Assembly: GCA_900708905.1 (NCBI GenBank)
Contig: CAADRB010000029.1
Location: 1,086,978-1,150,977, forward strand
Direction of reading: 5' to 3'
DNA length: 64,000 nucleotides
Origin: Hymenolepis diminuta
Lineage: Eukaryota > Platyhelminthes > Cestoda > Cyclophyllidea > Hymenolepididae
This document shows positions 26,128 to 39,400 of the stretch, piece by piece (the stretch's first letter is position 1; each line of letters begins with the position of its first letter). The notes under the pieces were generated by a model. The model did no database searches. It was not told the origin of the DNA and was given only the letters and a program-made list of their open reading frames with translations. The translations under genes and the position numbers were made by a program.

Positions 26128-27938
26128 GAATAACTTTAAATTATACAGGGTTCGAGTTGAACTGTGGTAAGTTTTCGCTATTACAACGAGAACCCGTTTT
26201 TCCTTTCTTCCCTGGCTGGGATTTCGGCCTGTAGATGGCAAAATTAGACATAAAAGGTTAAAAGTTAATCCTGAAGGAGAATTAACTTTTTCTAAAGAAA
26301 CTGCAGGAAAGTCTTATGACTGTACCAGAATGATTTTTAAAATTTATGAATATGAAAACTGAAATATTGGATATTTTCTTATTCAAACCATCAACAAAAT
26401 CCCTGGTTCTATATGTTCACGAATCTCACTTTGAGCAAGGAGTAGATCAAACTTTTACTAACCGGTTTGAAAGTGAGTGGATATTTTTAGAAACGATCTC
26501 TCTGATATCCCAGATAATGTAAAAATAAGACTATTGTTAAGGAGTTTAGTTCTTGGTGCTTCAAATAAGTTTTCCATCCAGGAACAATTTTGGTTCTATA
26601 ATTTGATGAAATAGCCTCAATTCTCTCTGATTTGTTTCGTGAAAATGCTTCCGAAGTGCAAAAATTTTCAAATATCTTTCTCCCATTAAAGTGCATGACG
26701 AGGACTGGATGACCTATGCTAGCTGGATCAATAGTGTTTTTGAACTCTGTGATTTTTCTGCCATTTCAAAGGATCATTTCTAATGTCGACTACTTTTTAG
26801 TGATCTTTGAGAACTTCGTTTCTGATGTCAGTTGTCGAATTCTCTGAATGATAAAAGAAAATAAATGACATCATATTAGAGGATCTTGCTAATAAATGAA
26901 AAAATTAAATATCAACTTTGATAGTATCGTGAATCAGCAGGAATCTGGTGAGCACAATTATGTGATTCGAATTTCTATTGAAACCGTGTCTCAGAATGTA
27001 TCCACTCCCCACAAAAGTCTAACTGAATACTGGTTTTATAATGATTTGCACCTTGCCCGTACAAATCTCATATTTGCAACTTGTGCGGCCAAAGAGGATG
27101 AAGAAACAAAGTGCCGAGCGAAAACAGATTTCAGAAAGAAGAATGTCACTTAGAGGGGTGAACCAACTATTAATCAGTGGTAGATTTAACAACCAGCTCA
27201 AAAAGGGATAGAAAGCGGAATGGAATTCCACAGAGGAATCTCCACGAACGTGTTATAAAAACGAGCAGAAAGGAGAAGAAAGGGAAGCAGTATCCTGAAC
27301 TAGTTCCTGCAATAGTTATTAAATCTTAACCAGTATCGAAAGCAAATGATGTCGGGAAGACAGAAAATGGAGTCCTCCTTCTAAACCAAAGATGAATGCA
27401 GTGTTCTGTTCCAGACATCCGAAGCATATGAAGGGGAAGGAAAAAGACAGGTCCTATGAAAACGAGGAGGAAGCCATGCCAAGAAAGTTGAAAACTGTAC
27501 TTGAGAACCTCTGGACAGCTTGTCATCCAAGACTTGATGGAAAATCTCCAACGAAAATACTAATGGGAAGATGATGCTGGCCAAAGCTGCATCAACCACC
27601 CAAATGCGCCTCTGAAAAAGGAAATAAGTCGCCAAGAGGGAATACGGAAATAACATGAGTACTTCAAGAGAACCTGAAGATGTTCAACGAGGAGGGCACA
27701 ACTTAAAAGGAGAGGTGTCAAGGAGAAATATAATTATATAAAATTATTAAATATTTTATATTTTAAGTTTTATTCCCTTTATTATTAAAAATAACGTTGC
27801 CCCTTAAATTATTTATGTTTATTGCAATGAATTACTTTAAACTGTATATGGTTCGAGTTGAATTGTGATAAGTTTTCGCTGTAATAACGAGAACTTGCGT
27901 CTTCCCCCTTCTTTGGGTGGGATTTCGGCTTGTAGATC
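26128..27938 (+). mobile_element. Possible short-LTR retroelement relic
   Basis: Two direct repeats of about 112 bp (26128-26239 and 27827-27938) share TTCGAGTTGAAYTGTGRTAA, TAAGTTTTCGCT, AACGAGAAC, and GGGATTTCGGCYTGTAGAT. Between them, on the plus strand, the frame at 27392-27574 ends LWTACHPRLDGKSPTKILMG, which recalls the end of a Gypsy integrase core (the x-G-x-SP-x-E-LLMGR region). The interior is otherwise stop-ridden; the 85-codon frame at 26896-27153 resembles nothing I know. The picture fits a decayed LTR element with very short terminal repeats, but the repeats do not clearly begin with TG and end with CA, so two unrelated copies of a small repeat cannot be excluded. Confidence 0.4.
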
Positions 27939-29004
27939 GAAAAAGCGACTCACCTTACCGCTACCGCCGCCAGGAATTCTTTGGCAAAAAATTTCAAAGT
28001 TGATTATGATGATTTTTTATTGATTTCATTTAAAAAATGGTCGTATCTTTGATACAATTTGGACACCAATGAATAAATTTTATCAAAACTCATAACGAGA
28101 AGAGAAGGGTAAATTGGAAGATTTCGGTTTTGAAACCGGTTACCCTTTGTATTAACAAACTGAATTTCATAAGATTTTCAGATCATTCGGTTGGTGCTTA
28201 TTTTTCAAAATAAGTGTTTGAAAACTGTTGATTTTTATTTTTTAAGAGCGAAGGTTTACACCCTTATAATTTTATTTAGTTCAAATCCGTTTGACTGCGG
28301 AAGAAAGCACACACACGAGGTAACCTGTAAGATCCGGTTGCGGAATTTGTTAGAAGAAATAATTATTATTTTCCCCCATTCCCAATATTTCTTCTATGAA
28401 TAAAGAAGCAATTTCTTTCTTTATTTCCCCACTGATGAAAAACACCAAATACTTATACTTATTTGTTTAAGCCGATGCCGATTGAGAGGGAGTTTCGTTA
28501 ATACACTCATCTTGTGATCTGTCGTGGGTTATTAGCTTCTGTGTTAAGTTCCTAAATTACGGAGTTCTCTAGATTGTTGGCTCTGCCAGATTACTACCAG
28601 AACTCCTAGTTGGTTACGTTATGGTAGAATCACTCTCACCTTTCGAGTTACCTTTATATTTTTTCCTCAAATTATAATGATTCACTCAGACCGAATTGAA
28701 CAAAAATCCATTTGTTGTTGGAGAATAAATTTTTTCATTAGGCATTCCATGAAGAATCTTATGTTAGTAACCATTATTATTGCCGTATGTTTTATTTTTT
28801 TACCGATAATATATCCCATTTTAAAATTAAAAAATTTTGTAGTTCAAGATGTACTCTTTCTGTCGTATCGGAACCAGTTTGAGAACTATGTGTTCCTTTA
28901 AAAAAGACAATGTTGATTAGATTTGTCCACTTGAACTTGTCAAATTTAATGTATGTAATATTTTCAAAATCATCAGGACAGGAAGGGCTCTAAGATAAAG
29001 GGAA
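27939..29004. other. Gene-free AT-rich DNA
   Basis: No gene is recognised. Short frames at 28191-28403 and 28677-28901 are hydrophobic, as AT-rich sequence often gives, and have no supporting splice sites or family resemblance. Confidence 0.5.
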
Positions 29005-29287
29005 ATTGTGTTAAAAATAAGAAAATAATGCTTTTCGTAAAATAATTATTGTATGTAAGATTCTTTATTTTCCACCTTTCAATTCTTGCTTCTTTTAATT
29101 CCCTTTTATTCAAACGATTTTATTTACATTACAGTTATAAATAGCGCATAACATAAATCGACCTAACGATGCGCAAACTTGCGTCTAATTTTGTCATAGT
29201 GGTTTGGATCGTTCTGTATTGTGGTGTTGTTGGGTCGTATTTGTGCAATGTCTTAGGGAATCTGAGAGTCGGTTACGGTATCCTACA
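29005..29287 (-). repeat. Solo LTR of the Gypsy family
   Basis: The minus strand starts TGTAGGATACCGTAACC at 29287 and shares its whole length with the copy at 63381-63690, and its inner part with the LTR-like block of the Gypsy relic at 5265-5470. No internal element sequence lies beside it, as expected after recombination between the two LTRs of one insertion. The low-coordinate edge is approximate. Confidence 0.65.
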
Positions 29288-30168
29288 GAGAAGAGCGGAT
29301 TACAACAGTGTGGTGCTTGCCTAGAGGGAATTAAAATTCTGTATATGAGTCTGACAATTTAAATACGAATGATAGCATCGGGTTTTGCTAAGCTTTTATT
29401 TATTCAGTGTTTAATATTTATTAGAAAATGTTTGGAAAAAATAGCAATATATTAACCATCAAGTGGCACATATGATTTTCGTAAAATCTCAAAATAAACT
29501 CTAATGGGATAATTCATAATGAAGAAATGTAAGTCTATTTTTGGTTAATAGTAATTATATTCATGCATTACGCTTAAGAACACTGCAAACCTAAATATTT
29601 CCTACTTAAACGGGTCAAGTTCTTGCAAAGATTAGAAGTTCAGGATTTTCGTGAATATACGAGGAAGGCACTCCCCTTCTCCGATGAATGCAGAGCAAAA
29701 ACAACTGTTAATTAAACGGAACAAAAGAATTCGAATATACGTAATCATATCTCGTCAATGTAAGTAAATGAATACATAGTCATGAGTGTTGACTAATAAT
29801 CAGTGAGATATTATTATTAAAAAAGTTGTTATTGCGAGTAAATTATTTTAATTACTTAAAATAATTATTTTGCAAAACAGATTGCAAATTTATATTTATT
29901 TTTTCCAACTAATGTCTGACCTTTTGGCTAAGTCAGCACATAAGTCTGCGGTTGAATTATCTGGAAGGATCTAGGTTGTCGGTGTGGTGGGTGTTTTTAA
30001 AAGGAATATTGAGTTCATTTTTTCATTCAAATTGTATTCCCATCGCACTGGTTTCGTTTATTTTAATCTTACGCCCGTAAATTTTATAGAATGTTGTACT
30101 GGTAAACCATAATGTATCATTTTAATGTTATATAACCGTTTTTTTTAATATTCGTGATAGATTATACA
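29288..30168. other. Upstream region of HSPBP1
   Basis: This AT-rich stretch precedes the HSPBP1 start codon and must contain its promoter and 5' UTR. A 13-bp match to the 5' end of U2 snRNA (CCTTTTGGCTAAG, 29920-29932) is the only recognisable string; the rest of U2 is not convincingly there. Confidence 0.45.
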
Positions 30169-31341
30169 ATGGGTGAAATACCAAACCATCTGAAGGGACT
30201 TCTACGTTTTTGTATAGAAGCGGGGTCTGAACCCTCGGGTGGAATTGAGCCGATGGATCCAGAGGTAATATTTTTGAAATTGTTTTTTGGTTTCATGCTC
30301 CTGAAATTGTAAATATTAAATAACTTTCCTTTAGCGTGCAAAATGGTTACGAGAGGCTTTAGAGCACACGACAGTGGATGTGGTTGAGGAAATGAAGAGG
30401 AGAATAAGCAAAGTCATAGAAAATTTGTATAGCAAATTTAGCAATGATAAAAAGGGTGAAACAGTCGAATGCCTAGAAGATCTTATTGATTTTACCGAAG
30501 ACATCAACTTGGCAGACGTTTTCTTAAAAATAGGCGGTCTAGAACTTCTCAAGGAGTTGTTGGAAAAGCCCTTCGAAGATTACCTTTCTTATGCTGGGAT
30601 GCTTCTTTCAAACGTCATGCAAAACCACCCGGAGGCTCAGAGTATCGCCATTGATGCTGGTTTATTAGATACAACATTGGACCTTCTTCCTAAACAGGAG
30701 GATCCTGGAGATTTAGGTGGTCTTTTATCGGGAATATCTTGTAAGAATTCCACATTTGACTGTTAATTGTCAATTGATATATCCTACCGTGTATCTTTAC
30801 TTTTGTTTTAGCACTTATCCGGGCGTGTAAGAAATCTATAGAAAAATTTCTCCATCTGAATGGATTTGAAACGATCTTCCAGGTATTAGAAAAGATTGAA
30901 CCCGAAGAAGAATATTCTCGCTTCATAGAAAAAGCTGCTTTCTTTCTTTACTGCATTTCACAAGAATTTTCTGCCATGCAACGTGGTAAGTTTAAGGTAA
31001 AATTGATTTATTTGCTTTTTTAATTCATACTATTTATTTTCTTTTGTTTTATGGTAATTGTAGTTGAACTACGGTCTTCGGATATCACCGAGCGAATAGC
31101 TGGCCTTATCATGAAATTCAAAGTGCCTCGAGAATTTCTTGTCAGAGCTTTGACATTCTTACTTGTTGGAAGAATTTCCATTCTTGATGATCCGCTCGCG
31201 GACCCAAACCCTCCTGCTCCAGTTACGCTAACGCTGAACGCAGAGATGTCGGATAAACTTCGGAAGTGGGCAGAAAGTGAGGTCGTTCAAAAACAACTCG
31301 ACCCAGACGCTAGGAGGAGTCTCTTAAAAGCCCTAGATTAA
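30169..31341 (+). CDS. HSPBP1: Hsp70-binding protein 1 (Fes1-type armadillo protein)
   Basis: Four exons, 30169-30264, 30335-30740, 30812-30985 and 31064-31341, give 317 residues; introns are 70, 71 and 78 nt. HSPBP1 binds the Hsp70 ATPase domain and releases nucleotide, opposing the chaperone cycle; it acts in the cytosol. The N-terminus (MGEIPNHLKGLLRFCIEAG) and the following acidic MDPERAKWLREALE block are typical, followed by armadillo-like helices: LEDLIDFTEDINLADVF, LLKELLEKP, the LSNVMQNHPEAQSIAIDAG repeat and IEKAAFFLYCIS. Human HSPBP1 (about 359 residues) is longer mainly through a glycine-rich N-terminal part that is absent here. The ATG is the first in frame after an upstream stop. 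The gene looks intact. Confidence 0.93.
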
Positions 31342-33492
31342 TATAATAATGTACATTTCCCGTAATTATGAGAATAACACTCACTTTGTGCTAAGATCTT
31401 TAAGCAAGATTCTTCTTGTGCGATTGTTAGTTAATCTCTAATTACTATTCCGTTAGATTTTAACATAGTTGATTGCAAGAAGTGAGTGTTATTCATTTGA
31501 ATTTAATTCGCCATTCAATTTATTGAAAATATGTTTTGCTGAACTTTATGCGATGAAGCCAAATGTGAGTTATTCAGTCCACTTGATCAAAAGACACTAT
31601 AGGAATAGAAGTATAACTTTAAAACAGAATTTACCGAGAGGAAGGGAAAATGAAATGGGATCGGAATCCTAATTTATGAGTTAAATTATGATACAGAGGT
31701 TTTTCTGCAATAGGCATGAGATGATTTCTCGACACTTTTTCCTTTTGCCCTCCATTTTATCGTTTTGATGCCTTCCCAATATGGCGAGTTGAATTCTAGA
31801 AGCGATATATGATTTCTTTCTTTAGCAATTCCGCAGAATATACACTTCTGAATTTTACCAATCTTCTCTACAATGGAAGCATAGGGAGAAAAGACGGTTA
31901 TTACGGGAAGATTTGTTGGCAGAAGTCTTGAAAGAGCTAGAAAAGTTAAAGAGAGAAGGAGTGGTATATAAGTGTTAAATGTCGTGGCGATGAAAGGGGG
32001 TAGTGGTGATCGTGGTCCAACGGTACTGTGATTAACCAGGTGGGGATTGAGAGGGATCTTAGGCATCACGGTTTGTGTAGTCAACTGAAACCTATGAACG
32101 GTCACTCAAGGGTCACAAGTGGTTTAATCCTCCAAATATAAGTATAACATGGCCTTGGAATCAAGACTGTTGCTAACCACTTCAATGCGCAACGGACAAG
32201 CCAACGATCAGATTGATGCGAACTATTGATGATTTCTTGAATTTCTCCTTCTCCTTGTACTCTAATTGAACCCCTTTACTAGTTCTTGCGTCCTGACGTC
32301 TCCCATTTATATTGAACCGAATCACTGATTTTACGGAATAGCAATTATTTGATTTTCTATGCTTCATCAATTTAATCCATCATCTGCTTTAATAGCTTTC
32401 ATTTTTATGAACGTGTTTACTCAGATTCTCTATTGATCAATTCAATAAACCATTTTCTGCTTTTGGTTTCCTTACCGCCATGTAGATTTCAAGAAATAGT
32501 ACCATTACTGATAGTTAAATTGCATTGATTTATTTCGGAAATAATTGCTTCTCGTAAGTATAGATTTGTCTATTTCAATATAGCTGTGCGCAATTGACCT
32601 TTTCGGAAAATCGACCTAAAAAATTACTAGATCAAATTCTCAATAAATGATAAAATTTCAGATGAGGCCTTGTGAAAATCAAGGCATCTCCTAATGATAC
32701 TTTAATCCGATGAAACCAGGAAAATACTTTAACAAAATAATAGATTCCCGAAGGATTTTTGCCAACCGCCTTTCAATTAAATTATCTGATCGGCGGCGTG
32801 TTGAAGCTTAAAGTTGTCAACGTAATGGATATTACTAGCTTCAGTATGATTAGCCAATGAATTCGAGATATTCTGACATCGATGACGCAACATATGCAAA
32901 TATTTATATAAATACTTCTAATTATACAGTATTCAATATTTGTTGATTTAATCACACGTGTAGCGATTTACTATGCATAGGATACAAAGCGATATTGTTA
33001 AACTCTTTCAAACGACTAAAATTACAAAAAACACTATCATGTCCCCGAGTGTGTTTACTCTTTATTCTGTTAATTCCATAAAGCTCGAGGGATGTCAAAA
33101 AATTCTTAAAAGCAAAATTCATTATCATCGTGTTTGATCAGTACGGCAAAAACATTGCAAAGGTAATTATTGCGATAATATTACAACAAAAAGCCCGTAA
33201 AGAAAGACTTACGACAATCTCTTAGATTATCGTGAACACGTGGGTTCAAACCTACTACTTTTCTTTCAATGATAGTTATTTAACGAGATACTTGGATTTT
33301 TACTTCAATTTGAAATATTATTTATAAATTTTAAATTAAAATAATTTGAAATATGTTATTTTAGGATAACTTTGAAGAAAGTGTTTTATTGTTTAACATG
33401 TTAGAAGCTGTGAGAGCCAATATATTTCAAGGGTGTAATCCGTAAATCGTCTATCGCCGGACTTTTTTGGTAAACAACACCGAAGCAATTTC
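31342..33492. other. Spacer between HSPBP1 and MORC2
   Basis: It holds the HSPBP1 3' UTR and the MORC2 upstream region. A 139-codon minus-strand frame (32105-31686) starts with GTG and contains KCIFCGIAKERN, which recalls the start of HIT-family hydrolases, but none of the later HIT motifs was seen. A tRNA T-arm-like string lies at 33239-33255. Neither is annotated as a gene. Confidence 0.45.
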
Positions 33493-36400
33493 ATGTCATC
33501 AGAAAATTATTCTCGGCTTAGTCGAGCTCAGTTGAGCTTCGATTATTTACATACAAATTCGTAAGGTTACATATGTATAATTACTGCTTCTCTAAGAACA
33601 ACGCACGAGTTCCTTTTCGGTGCAATAGCTGAGCTAATTGATAATGCAAGAGATGCCGGTGCTACTGAAATCGACATATTTTCTAGTATTTTTTCATTTT
33701 AAAAAATTTATTTGTATAGCCAAAAATCCTAATCTTCGTGGTGGGTTCATGCTCTACTTTGTTGATAATGGATGCGGAATGTCTCCAGGTAATGCAGATT
33801 TTGATCGTGATCTTTCTTAGACGAGGCAAAAAATGTCATTGTTTTCGGAAGATCCTGCAAAAGAGCTTTAGATCAGTCGTCTATTGGAATGTATGGCAAT
33901 GGGCTGAAATCGTAAGGCACGATTTTGCTTATTGAACTCTTTAGCGGCTCAATGCGTATTGGGAGTGATATGATACTGTTTACCAAGAAAGATGGAGTTT
34001 ATAGTTGCGTATTTTTGTCACGGACTTTCCATGAGGCAGAAAGACTGGACGAAGTCATCGTTCCTTTGCCGACGTTTTATGCGAATGATAAGACTCCCAT
34101 TATCACCTATCCAGAAGATCAGAAAAAGGTAATTTTCATTTTTTTTTTATCAAGCGTATACATTTAGCATGATACCGAAATGGAAATTATCTATAGATTT
34201 TCACCCTTTCAAAATGCCAAAGATTTCTTCGGGCAGTTTGAAAAGATTAAAGGAGACAGTGGAACAGTGGTTGTAGTCTATAATATGAAACTCCTGGATG
34301 ATGGTTCAGCAGAATTGGATGTCAACTCCAACCCGCATGACATCATTTTGGCTGCTAGTTCTGAAAAAGAAGACCCCATGGAACCTCTTGCAGATATCGA
34401 GTGAGTTTAGCGCTTGAGAATTTATCGGTTATTAATTTAGACTCCCACCAGAAAAACGCAGCTTACGGGCGTATGTGTCCATTCTATATGCCGATCCCAG
34501 AATGAAGGTGTACATACAATCGAGAAAGGTGCAAACTAAACGTCTTTTGGACACTCTCTATGCTACCAAGCGTTACAATTTTGCTAGTAAAACTTTTCGT
34601 ACGAGGGCTGAGCGGGAGCTGAATAAGATCAAGGAAGAAGTTAAAGTTGGTATGTTTTGCTCTGAATTTTTCATTTTCATTAATAGCTATTTATTAAGTT
34701 TTTTGAAATTTTTAGCTGAAATGATAGCTAGAGAGTCTGAAAGTAAGGCGCGAGACTTTGAGCTCCGATATGGCAGTTCAAAGGATCCTGAACATCTTGT
34801 AAGTTTGTCTTATTTTTCCTAATATTTTGTTGTTAGTTTTCATTTATTTGAGCTTCAGATTAGCAGCCGTATAGTTTTAATGTCTTGTCTTGTATTTTGT
34901 TAATTACTACACATAAAAGAACATGCGTCAGAATTTATCATTTTGGGATGGTTATTGGGTTTTGCCATCGGCCTATTCAATGGTTTCTTTTATTATCAAA
35001 ACTCTTGGCGGTTTTAATCTGTTATGTTTTGAGGTTAATATTTCTATAGGTGACTTCTTATGTCCTTATTTTCTTAGCTGCTTACATTGTCTCTAGAGCT
35101 ACTTTTCTGTGGTACGAACATTTGAATATAGTTATGAGAAGCAAAATGCGGTCCAATTAAAAGTGACGGGGGGTGGGGGTGGGAAGTGGACATTAAGCAT
35201 TAGGAGAGAGGTCGGAGTATCAAAAAGGCTTTACTTGGGAATTCGTTCGGTTTCCCGATTTTATATAAATTACCCTAATTTTACATTTCAGAATTTGATC
35301 CCTCGGTTCTTTGTCCCCGATCTTATTGTATAGTTATTTATTTAATTTTTTGGGCATGCCAGTTCGATACATTCGTCCTTTAAATAGTAGTTTATATTAG
35401 TTAGTACAGTTGAATTTCACTGTTTTATAATAAAGATCTACTGATGTCCTTTGACATTCTTTCTGTTTGCAGAAAGTAATTCGTCGATTGAACAATGCCG
35501 CTGCCGAGAAGCGTGGCATAGTCACAGAGAAGCAGAATATTGTAGCTCGAAAGCAGAAGTCCTTAAAGGATCCCAAAACCCTCACCTTCTACTTTGGAAT
35601 TAATGTTGTCAATCGAGCATGTGATGGCATGTTTGTGTATAATTGTTCCCGGCTAATCAAGATGTACCAAAGAATCGGCCCACAACAGGACTCCAGTATG
35701 ACATGCCGCGGTGTTGTGGGTATTGTGGATGTCCCGTATATGGTGTTAGGTAAGATCTCCAATCAAATAGGTAAATCTAAAACGAGGTGTTTGAAACTTA
35801 ACGTGTTTTCTATTTCCATAGAGCCAACTCATAACAAGCAGGACTTTGCGGATGCAAAGGAGTATCGTCAGTTGATGCGAGCCATGGCTGATCACCTGAT
35901 GCAGTATTGGGATGACTTGGCAATTGAGAAGAATGGTAGTGAGGATGTAAATCGATTCTGGAAGGGTTTTGGCTATCTCTCGGCGCGTTGGCGGGATCCG
36001 CCTAGTGATGAGGAAAAGTACGCCCGTAAACGCTCCTCTTGCGTCTCGCTTTGTGTCCAGTGCGGTAAGTTGCTACTTTTTAAGTGAAGCTAAATTTTGG
36101 TTTGAGCTAAATATCTCCCTCCTCTCTTTAAATAGACAAGTGTCTCAAATGGAGAGTCCTTCCGTACTCACAAAATCAAGTTGGACGGGAAGTTCCTGAT
36201 GGCTGGCAATGTAGAGACAATCCTGACCAAAAGCACAAAAGGTTAGCTTATTTATTGTGATATCTGTTTATGGAATATGAAATTTACTTTACTGACTACT
36301 TAGTTCAAATTACAGATAACATGTTAGCTTTTATCATTTCCGGGTTCTATTTAACGTTAGTTATCATCTTTTTGCAGATGTATTAATTTTGTCCTTAATT

Positions 36401-39400
36401 TTTAAGCACGGCATTCTTGTAAGCGATATCTTAAATATTATAATATGCGATTTATCCAGAAATGACGAATTTTGGATTCATTGTGTTCAAAGTATTGTAA
36501 TGTTTTCTGTTATGCGAAAGAATTTCATTCTATAAATATTCCCATTCAGTTAGATGCATTGTATTTCGCTCTTGTATAAAACATTCTGTTACACTGAGTT
36601 TCACTACTCTAATGGAAAAATTTGTAAATATAAACAGGAAGAGGTTGATTAGAAGGTGCGACCAATAAATTGTTCTGTTTCTGATTGAGTTGAGATGATT
36701 AGTCCCTCTCGGTACCCCTAACGTCAGTATTTTTTATTTATGGAATGGTCGAAGGTTTTATTATCTTTTATCATGCAACGTTGTGTAAGGACACATAAAG
36801 GAAAGATCGATTAGGAATTTAGGTTGGAAAATAATTGCTGATCAATTTGGGAGGTTGGTTATTTCCTTTTCGGAGTCCTTTTGCCTTACCCCCTTATTTT
36901 TGCTGAGTTAATGAAACTCGAGTTGATTTAGCCACATTGCCATCTTTAGACTGAGGGTGTTTTTCACTTTGTTTATTTTGTTTTTTTTTGCTTATCTTGT
37001 TACCTAATTACAGTGTTTGAATATTTTCCTACTTATTTTCGTTATTGTAAACCGTATGATCAGAAGAATGTTGATGTAAGAAACTTTGTACTTCAGATTT
37101 CATTTAGTTTTTATTGATCGGTCATTACACTCCCCCTAACCTACCACTAAGCCTAACCGTATTTTATCAATGTCGATTTTTTTCACAAAGATGCCTTATT
37201 AACGTGGGAAAAAGTTGTATTTGCTCTTGTTTACTTTCAGTTTACTTTAAAAAATCGGAAGATAAGTTCATTTATGTACCATTTGTTTAATACCTATGAT
37301 TGAAACTTAGTGTTTTCGACATTGGAAAAATTAAGATTACAAGTTGAGTTCACCTTCCTACTTGTGTCCTTTTTGATATACTCCTCGATAGCCCTACCGG
37401 TTAGCCTACCTAAAAATTTTCGACTATTTTTTATATTTCAGTATTTTTATGTAATATAGCTGTAATATATGTAATATAGATGAGAGTATTTTCATCTTTA
37501 CTTTTTAATTTGTCTTGTAAAAGTTGCATTTTTTTACTGCCATTTTTCATGATAAAGATTAGGTTTGGTAGACAGGTCTACTTTTCTCCATTTTGATTCA
37601 CCGAAATGTGAGTTTGGGAATGTTTCTTATCGATGTCCATCTCTTTATGCTATTACTGGCAAAAATTGCCCGATCTCATTTAAGTAGACGTCGGCAACGG
37701 TCTTCATCGCATTTAATTGGGAGTGAGTTTTGCATATTGCGTCTTCCCAGTTTGTTCTCTTTTCATTGCATTTCTATCTGCATCTCCTTATAATGAAAAA
37801 AATAACATGCTAACACAAGGAATGGGATGAATAAACTCCACTTTTGATCGATTTCGAGGTTTGAGGTCGGTCATGCCCTTCTGAATTTTTCTATCTTCAT
37901 TTTTTAACTCAGGTATAATTCCGTCTAATAATCTCAAAATATCCGCAACAATAGTAGTAGAGAGGAAAGAGGGCAAATTTAGTGATGTTGGAACTTTATA
38001 TGATCATATTCAGCTACCTCGGGCAAACTGTGCACTGTAGAAGGTTACTCATTAGTTCATATAAACTATTTCATCTTCAAACGCTATTTTCAATATGAAA
38101 GGGAAGGAAACAAAAGATAAAATGTTCATTTCGTCAAGGTAAAAGAAAACTATGAATTTGCATACTTTAATTTTCGCCTTGACAGATGCAAAGTTCCTGC
38201 TCCCAGTTAACGAAACATCACCCACTATATTATAGTAGTACTTCCGCCAATGACCACTTTTAATATCTCATTTCCTATCAAGAAATGAAGTTGTATTTTT
38301 ACTAATTGAGGGATTGTCTATTTTCTTTTTGATATTCCCTCACATTTAGTCGAATACCATATCACCACGTTGTGATGGGAGGTGATTATTCTATTTTTTA
38401 GAATTTATTCCCTGGTAATATCGTTTCTATATTGATCACGTTATTTTCTTTTTTTGGCAGTTGTTCGGTCGCAGAGGAAGATATGAATCCGCCTCTCGGT
38501 GTTCTAAAAAGGAAGATCAAGACCAAGGAGCAACGCCAAGCTGAACTGGAGGCCCAGATCCGCAAAAAACAGGTAAGTGTTATACTATTTGTGAGATATT
38601 GTGCGTATCCGGAGCTCAGTGAATGATAAATCACAATATATATATTCCCTTGATACCGCAAGAGGAATAAGAGTATGATCCAAAACGTCCGTACCACATC
38701 TAACTAGATTGTACTATGACCGTTTGGGAATGACTAAGCAGGAGCTTGCATAAACCTATTTGCAGAGGTCATTACTCCGAATCATACTCCGTAGTATGGG
38801 GCGACAAAGGGTATAGGGAGTTCGTGCAGGATCCTGCGCTTGTTAATACTAGAGAACAAGTTTCCCAATCAGAAGCTTTAGAATTTCTTCGTTAATGGTA
38901 AGAGATAGGCCAAGAAAGTATATTTGTACTAGACCATATACTAGTTGAGGAGAAACGCCCTCATTTGGACAAATGAATGTCAACCTGAAACCACTGATGG
39001 AAATCTCATATTCTAACGGTCCCTTATTACTTTTAATCATGATTGCTTACATCAATCACTGAATTGCACCGATGAATATCGAACTTTGCAGGCATTAAGA
39101 GATAAACAAATTTTGAGGTCAACATGAATATGTGTAAACATGGTATTTCTACCCCTCTGTCAAAGATAATCGCTTGAAAGCGGTTATTGGAGTACTAATG
39201 AGTTGATCTGATATATACTGACTACAATTCTTTAAAATTCAATTAACACTAACAGTAAAGGTACCATAAATCACTTTTTTAAAATTGGTACACATTGGAA
39301 ATGTTTTATTTTTTTGCTTCCTAAATAGTAGTGGTTCATGAAATTAAGCGTTCAAGATTTTAGTATCAGCACTTCAAACGGTGGACCGAACTAAAAGAAA

